Of a stretch of 15,270 bases of DNA, positions 14,446 through 15,270 are shown piece by piece; position 1 is the first letter of the stretch, and each line of letters begins with the position of its first letter. The DNA comes from an uncultured Candidatus Saccharibacteria bacterium (GTDB taxonomy: Bacteria > Patescibacteria > Saccharimonadia > Saccharimonadales > UBA5946). Made by a program: the position numbers and the translations under genes. The notes below the pieces were generated by a model that saw only the letters and a program-made list of their open reading frames with translations, was not told the origin of the DNA and did not search any database. Location: positions 1 through 15,270 of the forward strand of contig CAMPIR010000012.1 in the NCBI GenBank assembly GCA_946886435.1, in the 5' to 3' direction.

Positions 14446-14976
14446 TTATCGCTGCTGGTAGCGGTCGATACACTCCCCTATAATGCGTTTGGCCTCTTCG
14501 CTATCGCCCCATCCGAGCACCTTTGTCGAACCAGGCTTTTTGAGATCTTTGTAGTGGGTAAAGTGATGCTCAATCTTTTGACGCCAGCGATCGTGCAGAT
14601 CGTCGAGCGTCATGATTGCACCATCAGTATTCCTATCGTCAGCCGGAACACACACGATTTTGTCATCAACCTCACCATCATCCTCAAACTTCAGTACGCC
14701 GACCACGTGCGCTTCGAGGAAAACACCGGTTGGAATCGGATCGTTCGTGAGTACAAGCGTATCCAGCTCATCTCCATCTTCGTCGAGTGTCTGAGGGATA
14801 AAACCGTAGTTGACCGGCTTCGCAAAAATACTTGGCTCGACGCGATCGAGCTGAAAGGCTGCGATATCACGGTTCCATTCGATTTTTAGGGTTGACCATT
14901 TCGGTATTTCGATAACGGTGTTGACGAGGCCCTTTTCGACAGAGCCTGGAGTCAGAACTTTATTAAAATCAGGCAT
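14446..14976 (-). CDS. ppa: Inorganic pyrophosphatase, soluble family I
   Basis: Hydrolyses pyrophosphate to phosphate in the cytoplasm, pulling forward biosynthetic reactions that release it. Family I motifs are VIEIPKWSTLKIEW near the N-terminus, the YGFIPQTLDEDGDELD metal-binding segment (close to the D-x-D-x-x-D signature, with Thr rather than an aliphatic residue next) and the KKPGSTKVLGW segment near the C-terminus. The 176 residues are typical of bacterial enzymes. The ATG at 14974-14976 has a strong AAGGAG six bases upstream. It is a single-gene unit, converging with rel and diverging from the phospholipase-D-like gene. Confidence 0.96.
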   Translation of the reverse strand: MPDFNKVLTPGSVEKGLVNTVIEIPKWSTLKIEWNRDIAAFQLDRVEPSIFAKPVNYGFIPQTLDEDGDELDTLVLTNDPIPTGVFLEAHVVGVLKFEDDGEVDDKIVCVPADDRNTDGAIMTLDDLHDRWRQKIEHHFTHYKDLKKPGSTKVLGWGDSEEAKRIIGECIDRYQQR

Positions 14977-14981
14977 ATTTA

Positions 14982-14987
14982 CTCCTT
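14982..14987 (-). promoter_or_regulatory. Ribosome binding site of ppa
   Basis: AAGGAG-type sequence on the minus strand about six bases before the ATG. It fixes the start and shows that ppa has a true leader, unlike the first genes of several other units here. A weak extended -10-like TGA-TAAACT (15012-15020) could drive it, but this is not well supported. Confidence 0.7.
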
Positions 14988-15014
14988 CGCCTTTGTGGTA
15001 TTCTGGCCTCTAGT

Positions 15015-15044
15015 TTATCAGTTTTACGGTTCTCGGGATATAAT
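15015..15044 (+). promoter_or_regulatory. Predicted promoter of the phospholipase-D-like gene
   Basis: A perfect TATAAT at 15039-15044 with TTATCA (15015-15020, 4/6 to the -35 consensus) 18 bases upstream. Its end is ten bases before the ATG at 15055, so the leader would be only about four bases. No Shine-Dalgarno sequence is visible before the ATG. Confidence 0.5.
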
Positions 15045-15054
15045 GAGCTCTGCT

Positions 15055-15270
15055 ATGCAGCCAACATTTAAACTAATATTGCCACGAGACTACCTCCAAG
15101 ACGCGACAAACCAAATCCGAAAAGCAAAAAAACGCGTCTCGGTTATGACATTGATACTAATCGAAGATGACTCCACCGATGAACTGATCGACGCGCTATG
15201 CGACGCGGCGAAGCGCGGTGTTGAAGTCGACGTTGCGGTAGATGAGCTTCGAGCCGGCGTTGACCTCGCT
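15055..15270 (+). CDS. Phospholipase D / cardiolipin-synthase-like protein, N-terminal 72 codons (cut by window edge)
   Basis: The open frame from ATG 15055 runs to the last base without a stop. It resembles the start of a PLD-superfamily domain: a helix (DATNQIRKAKKRVSVMTLIL) leads into a strand, then STDELIDALCDAAKRGVEVDVAVDE, the helix-strand pattern of cardiolipin synthases and PLD-like phosphodiesterases (AAxRGVxVxxxxD). The diagnostic HxKxxxxD motif would lie beyond the edge and cannot be checked. No membrane helix is seen in this part. Codon use is like that of its neighbours. If the family is right, the product would work on phospholipids or nucleic-acid phosphodiesters. Confidence 0.65.
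   Translation, partial: MQPTFKLILPRDYLQDATNQIRKAKKRVSVMTLILIEDDSTDELIDALCDAAKRGVEVDVAVDELRAGVDLA

Noticed and set aside
1..15270. CRISPR arrays, insertion sequences, phage genes, tRNA or rRNA genes
   Set aside because: I saw no regularly spaced direct repeats, transposase, terminal inverted repeats or cloverleaf sequence; intergenic gaps are all under 100 bp.

Overview
This 15.3-kb window looks like chromosomal core DNA from a small-genome bacterium of the Candidate Phyla Radiation (Patescibacteria), most likely a Saccharibacteria (TM7) relative. That placement is an inference from gene content. The evidence is an indirect Asn/Gln-tRNA pathway (gatCAB), a transketolase split into two adjacent genes, a short Rel enzyme, very tight gene packing (1-4 bp overlaps, almost no intergenic DNA) and several transcription units that appear to start leaderless. 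TGA, TAG and TAA all end genes here, so the UGA=Gly code of Gracilibacteria/Absconditabacteria does not apply. No mobile element, CRISPR array, tRNA or rRNA was seen.

Layout, left to right. (1) 1-2498, minus strand: the gatC-gatA-(membrane-anchored HEPN-like protein)-gatB operon. gatB runs off the left edge and carries an in-frame TAA just before the conserved RIHHAHLE segment. (2) 2528-4501, minus: uvrB, excision repair, with its own predicted promoter. (3) 4519-7360, minus: a three-gene cassette of a PfkB-family kinase, a 415-residue protein of unknown family and a LOG-like SLOG-fold protein. (4) 7457-12839, minus: a seven-gene central-carbon operon, transcribed gapA - rpiB - four-helix membrane protein - rpe-like - transketolase N - transketolase C - class II fructose-bisphosphate aldolase. 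(5) 12930-14396, plus: a Rel/SpoT-type (p)ppGpp synthetase/hydrolase ending after its TGS domain. It diverges from gapA and converges on (6) 14446-14976, minus: inorganic pyrophosphatase; the two share a bidirectional terminator. (7) 15055-15270, plus: the start of a phospholipase D/cardiolipin-synthase-like gene, cut by the window edge.

Together the operon in (4) joins lower glycolysis to the non-oxidative pentose-phosphate pathway. The kinase and LOG-like protein next to it could supply phosphorylated sugars or ribose-5-phosphate, for example from scavenged nucleotides, but that is a hypothesis.

The observations most worth checking are the premature stop in gatB, the HEPN-motif membrane protein translationally coupled inside gatCAB, the split between leaderless first genes and Shine-Dalgarno-led internal genes, and the kinase / unknown / SLOG cassette.
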